Assembly (NCBI RefSeq): GCF_007655005.1
Contig: NZ_SZVW01000005.1
Span: forward strand, 186,001 to 250,000
Direction: 5' to 3'
DNA: 64,000 nt
Origin: Streptomyces tibetensis
GTDB lineage: Bacteria; Actinomycetota; Actinomycetes; Streptomycetales; Streptomycetaceae
Shown: positions 60,816 to 64,000 of the stretch, one piece after another
Numbering within the stretch: the stretch's first letter is position 1
Layout of the letters: each line of letters begins with the position of its first letter
Notes under the pieces: model-generated
What the model was told of the DNA's origin: nothing
What the model saw: the letters and a program-made list of their open reading frames with translations, nothing else
Databases searched by the model: none
Program-made: the position numbers and the translations under genes

Positions 60816-61538
60816 CCGACGGCCCACTTCCTCCGTGCAGCAGGCCGGGCTGACCGTGGCCACGGCGGTGACCCTGGGCTCGGGTCCGGTACTGGTCACC
60901 ATCGGAGCCCGGCTCACACTGGGCGAGCGCAGCGGCGCCGCCGGAACCGTCGTGGTGGCGAGCGGCGTCGCCGGTCTGGTGCTGCTGATGGGGGTGCGAA
61001 CGGGAGCACCGGCGGCCCCGCCCCCCTCCTGGGTATCGGATACGCGCTGCTCTCCGCCGCCGGCTACGCGGGCGTGACGTTGCTGGGCCGCTTCGCCGGC
61101 CGAGAGAACGCGGGTGGCGCGTTCGAGTCCACGGTGACCGGCTTCGCGGTGGGCACGGTGTGCCTTCTGCCGATGGCTCTGCTGGAAGGCCTCCTGCCCG
61201 ACATGGAGCGTCCGGCATGGACTGCGGGCCTGATCCTCTACCTGGGGGCCGTGCCGACGGCGCTGGCGTACCCGTTGTTCTTCGTCGGCCTCTGCGTCGT
61301 ACGGGCGACCACGGCCTCCGTCGTCGCCTTGGTGGAACCGCTCACCGCGGCGGTCGTCGGCAGCCTGGTCTTCGGTGAGCGGCTCAACGCGATCGTTCTC
61401 ACCGGCAGGGTTCTTCTGCCGCTCGCCGTGCTGTTCCGCGCCGCCGACGAGCGGGTCGGCCGAGCGGCTTCCCGAAGGGCGCCGAGTGCTGACCACGGCC
61501 AGCGCACGTGGCCTCCGGCCATACGGGCCGGGGACTGA
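60816..61538 (+). pseudogene. EamA/DMT transporter, 5'-truncated and frameshifted
   Basis: From about 60816 one frame encodes the second part of the first EamA repeat (QQAGLTVATAVTLGSGPVLV and RLTLGERSGAAGTVVVASGV). Near 61005-61030, at GGAGCACCGGCGG or the C-rich run after it, the coding frame shifts, and the second EamA repeat continues to the stop at 61538 (GIGYALLSAAGYAGVTLLGR, LYLGAVPTALAYPLFFVGL, ASVVALVEPLTAAVVGSLVF, GERLN). The first two or three helices are absent. The gene is therefore dead, unless the frameshift is a sequencing error and a start exists upstream. Confidence 0.75.
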
Positions 61539-61733
61539 CGTCGAAGTGCCATGCACAGGGCGGGCGATGGGCCAGCGGCTTCTCGTGATCGCATCAAACC
61601 GGTGCGGATGCGCTCTGCCTCTGCCTCTGCCGGGGTGAGGCTGGCGGCATGGCTTCCGCCCGTGTTCGTACCCGCCCGACGAGGACGGCGGGCGGCGGGC
61701 CGGAAGAGCGGGGCTACCACCAGGGAGACAACC

Positions 61734-61979
61734 ATGACTATCCGTACCTACGTCTCGACGACTGTGCGGAACGACCGTGTCGACGACGTTCTCCACGCGC
61801 TGGAGGATGTGGATCCGGATGCGATCGTAGCCTCTGTCAACCGATCGGAGGCCCCTGACGTCCCCGCCGGCGTATCGGTTTCGCTGACCGGCGATGTCCG
61901 TGAGGCGGTGAAGAACCAGCTCGATGTTATTGCCGATCTGGAGTGCGAGATTGACGTGCGGGACACTGCGGATCTGTGA
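61734..61979 (+). CDS. small acidic protein of unknown function
   Basis: An 81-residue acidic protein (MTIRTYVSTTVRNDRVDDVL, then DALEDVDPDA-type helix and ECEIDVRDTADL at the end), with CAGGGAGA before the ATG and a strong terminator after the stop. The lower GC content in its 3' half (for example GATGTTATTGCCGATCTGG) and codon use differ from its neighbours, a hint of transfer. I recognise no family; the pattern of short strands and helices might be a ferredoxin-like fold. Confidence 0.6.
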   Translation: MTIRTYVSTTVRNDRVDDVLHALEDVDPDAIVASVNRSEAPDVPAGVSVSLTGDVREAVKNQLDVIADLECEIDVRDTADL

Positions 61980-61990
61980 GCCGGAGATGC

Positions 61991-62034
61991 GGATGGTCCC
62001 CCGCCCGGTCTTGGTGACCAAGCGGGGGCCATCC
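61991..62034 (+). terminator. strong intrinsic hairpin
   Basis: GGATGG-CCCCCGC and GCGGGGG-CCATCC form a 13-bp stem with one bulged T and a 17-base loop, 12 bp after the small acidic gene. Confidence 0.85.
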
Positions 62035-62156
62035 ATCTGTGCGCCCGCCGGCAGACCCGGAGCTCTGGACGCAACCGTCCGTGGAGCATGGCGCTCATCG
62101 AGCGCCGACGGGCCTGAACGCGCGACCGCCCCCTCTTCGGTTCGAAACGGGGGCGG

Positions 62157-62810
62157 TTACCAGCCTCGTGCGCGCCACTCCGCGAGGTGGGGCCGCTCCG
62201 TGCCGATCGTGGTGTCGTTGCCGTGGCCGGGGTAGACCCACGTCTCGTCGGGCAGGATGTCGAAGACCTTGGTCTCCAGGCCGTCCATGAGGGAGTTGAA
62301 CTCTTCCGGACGTGTTGTCCTGCCGGGACCGCCGGGGAACAGGCAGTCCCCGGTGAACACATGGGGGTGTCCGTGCGGATCGTCGTAGACGAGGGCGATC
62401 GAACCGGGCGTGTGCCCGACCAGGTGGCGCGCGGTCAGTTCCACGCGCCCCACCCGGACGGTGTCGCCGTCGTCGACCGGCACGTCGGTCCGTACGGGGA
62501 TGCCGTCGGCGTCCTCCCGGCCCGCATAGGTGCGGGCGCCGGTGGCCGCCACGACCTCGGCGAGCGCCTGCCAGTGGTCGCCGTGCCGGTGGGTGGTGAC
62601 GACGGACGCGATGCCGTCGCCACCGATCATGCCGAGCAGTGTGTCCGCCTCGTTCGCGGCGTCGATCAGCAACTGCTCGTCCGTGGCCCGGCAGCGCAGC
62701 AGATAGGCGTTGTTGTTCATCGGACCCACCGCGATCTTGGTGATCATCAGGTCCTTGAGCTCGTGCACATCGGCCGGTCCGCCGACCGTCACCTCTCCGC
62801 TGTACGTCAT
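62157..62810 (-). CDS. MBL-fold metallo-hydrolase (glyoxalase II-like)
   Basis: A 217-residue metallo-beta-lactamase-fold hydrolase. The metal motif THRHGDHW is at residues 73-80 (HxHxDH), with further ligands in HLVGHTPGS, VFTGDCLFPGGPG and YPGHGNDTT. It resembles glyoxalase II-type thioesterases; in actinobacteria such enzymes may act on mycothiol conjugates. ATG 62810 or the internal Met in LMITKIAVGPMNNN (62747) could be the start. The mycothiol-dependent isomerase gene is the next gene upstream, 10 bp away on the same strand, which fits that idea. A decayed relative lies at 58343. Confidence 0.9.
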   Translation of the reverse strand: MTYSGEVTVGGPADVHELKDLMITKIAVGPMNNNAYLLRCRATDEQLLIDAANEADTLLGMIGGDGIASVVTTHRHGDHWQALAEVVAATGARTYAGREDADGIPVRTDVPVDDGDTVRVGRVELTARHLVGHTPGSIALVYDDPHGHPHVFTGDCLFPGGPGRTTRPEEFNSLMDGLETKVFDILPDETWVYPGHGNDTTIGTERPHLAEWRARGW

Positions 62811-62820
62811 GTCGGCCAGC

Positions 62821-63513
62821 CTATAGCGGCGGCAGCGCCGGAAGCGGGCCGCCGGCCGAGGCCAGCGCGGATCCGTCGCGGCGGCCCGCGAGCCAGCCCA
62901 GCAGGTCGGCCGGGGGACCCGTGACGGTCACGTCGGGCCCCTGCCCGCCGGGCTTGCGTCCGGTGCTCCACGCGCGTGTGCCGTCCGTGACGCGGGTGGC
63001 GGGGACGTCGGGGTGCCCGGTGAACCGGTCGGCCAGGAAGTCGATCTCCCGCTCGGTGAAGTCCCCTGGGAGATCCTCCAGCTCATATCCGATCCCCAGG
63101 TCCACGTGGTGCAGCTCCACCTCCACCCACCGCCGGAACGGCACCCGGGAAGCGGAGTCCGTGACCCCGTTGCGCAGCTCCACCGTGCGCGACCAGTCCG
63201 CCGGAGCGTCCCCGGCCTCCTGGAAGCGGGCGGCGCTCTCGCGCAGGTCGGCGAGCTGGCCATCGAGGGCGCGCGGGGCGTCCCGCTCGATGTCGGCGTC
63301 CCGGGCCTCGCCGGACACGTACATGGGGCGCCCCTCGAGCACGTTCACGAGGGCGTCCGCGTTCCGGGCGAGGTGGGCCAGGACATGGCCGCGGCTCCAG
63401 CCGGGCAGCCGTGACGGCTCCGTCACAGAGGCGTTGTCCAGTTTGCCGACTGCGGTCAGCAGCCGCTCCGTCGCGTCACGTACAGACGCCAGGTCATGAG
63501 CGTGATCAATCAT
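62821..63513 (-). CDS. maleylpyruvate isomerase family mycothiol-dependent enzyme
   Basis: A 230-residue protein of the MDMPI/DinB-like family. The N-terminal bundle has LPGWSRGHVLAHLARNADAL, with metal-binding His residues there and in WVEVELHHVDLG; the C-terminal domain ends LLGWLAGRRDGSAL. Some members use mycothiol to isomerise maleylpyruvate, others are thiol transferases. The ATG at 63513 is the start; the open frame upstream covers the promoter region and runs into uvrA. The MBL hydrolase follows in the same direction, probably in one transcript. Confidence 0.88.
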   Translation of the reverse strand: MIDHAHDLASVRDATERLLTAVGKLDNASVTEPSRLPGWSRGHVLAHLARNADALVNVLEGRPMYVSGEARDADIERDAPRALDGQLADLRESAARFQEAGDAPADWSRTVELRNGVTDSASRVPFRRWVEVELHHVDLGIGYELEDLPGDFTEREIDFLADRFTGHPDVPATRVTDGTRAWSTGRKPGGQGPDVTVTGPPADLLGWLAGRRDGSALASAGGPLPALPPL

Positions 63514-63736
63514 GGTGCTGACCCTAGCTGCGCCACTCCTTCGGGTGAAGGTGGTGAAGCAGTGCCGTAAATCGAAAGCACGTGCTATATGGTCGGACGT
63601 GGCGTCGGGCATGCTGGAGAGCCGGGGTTTTGTTGGCAACCCGTGAATCCGACCGGCGTTGTCAGTGGCTCCCCCTAGTCTGGGAAAGACGGGGGCCCCG
63701 CCCCTGTCACTTCTCTCAAGAAAGGTGCGGACCGGC
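63514..63736. promoter_or_regulatory. divergent promoter region of uvrA
   Basis: TAGTCT at 63676-63681 is a possible -10 element for uvrA, with no good -35. I found no LexA-type SOS box; CGAAAGCACGTGCT near 63570 does not match. AAGGTGCGG near 63722 may be the ribosome-binding site. Confidence 0.35.

Positions 63737-64000
<264 letters not shown>

Noticed and set aside
63560..63590. Possible LexA/SOS box before uvrA (CGAAAGCACGTGCT)
   Set aside because: It lacks the TCGAAC-N4-GTTCGA form of actinobacterial SOS boxes.

Overview
This window is high-GC actinobacterial chromosome, most likely Streptomyces. Third codon positions are strongly G/C-biased. GTG starts, leaderless-type promoters and ATGA/GTGA stop-start overlaps are common. 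The families present are typical of Streptomyces core DNA: four-repeat ribosomal protein S1, a mycothiol-dependent isomerase, an XRE/DUF5753 + DUF397 pair, a DUF574-type methyltransferase and a CU044_5270 protein. I see no rRNA, tRNA, insertion sequence, integrase, prophage or CRISPR array. It reads as a core region with small accessory pockets, several gene remnants and many short intergenic tandem-repeat arrays.

Left part (1-16 kb): a DUF3068 membrane protein (cut by the left edge), helicase HrpB, a methyltransferase, rpsA with a clear promoter and terminator, a PAC2 protein, coaE and a TPR protein. Then come an overlapping methyltransferase/kinase-like pair, a DoxX protein, an S4 RNA-binding protein, an ArsR-like regulator coupled to an MFS exporter, and a family 5 uracil-DNA glycosylase. 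16-25 kb: a GntR regulator with a perfect palindromic operator in front of an NCS1 symporter and an Asp/Glu/hydantoin racemase-family gene. These are followed by RidA, a nucleotidyltransferase, an expansin-like secreted protein, a FUSC membrane protein, an endo/exonuclease-fold protein, a decayed amidohydrolase and a DUF899 protein.

25-45 kb: an ABC exporter, then a divergent regulatory cluster (HATPase plus partner protein on one side; XRE/DUF5753, DUF397 and a DUF574 methyltransferase on the other) around a repeat-rich control region. Next are a MocR regulator facing an AhpD-like gene, an orphan gltD-like gene bracketed by heptamer repeats, DUF1772, DUF2293, a uridine-kinase-like protein, a CBS protein, CorA, a methyltransferase, the pseudouridine catabolism pair psuK-psuG, a VOC protein, Ogt, a glycerophosphodiesterase and an MHYT protein.

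45-64 kb: uvrB, then a tellurium-resistance-type block: terD, a TerD fusion with an FtsK-like C-terminal domain, and terC. terC is preceded by a recognisable yybP-ykoY (manganese) riboswitch that appears to control the terC ribosome-binding site. Then come a Ca2+/H+ antiporter, an MHS-type MFS transporter, aroQ, a polar amino-acid ABC transporter operon, remnants of a metallo-beta-lactamase-fold gene and an EamA transporter, an ECF sigma factor with its CU044_5270 partner, an intact MBL-fold hydrolase, a mycothiol-type isomerase and the start of uvrA (cut by the right edge).
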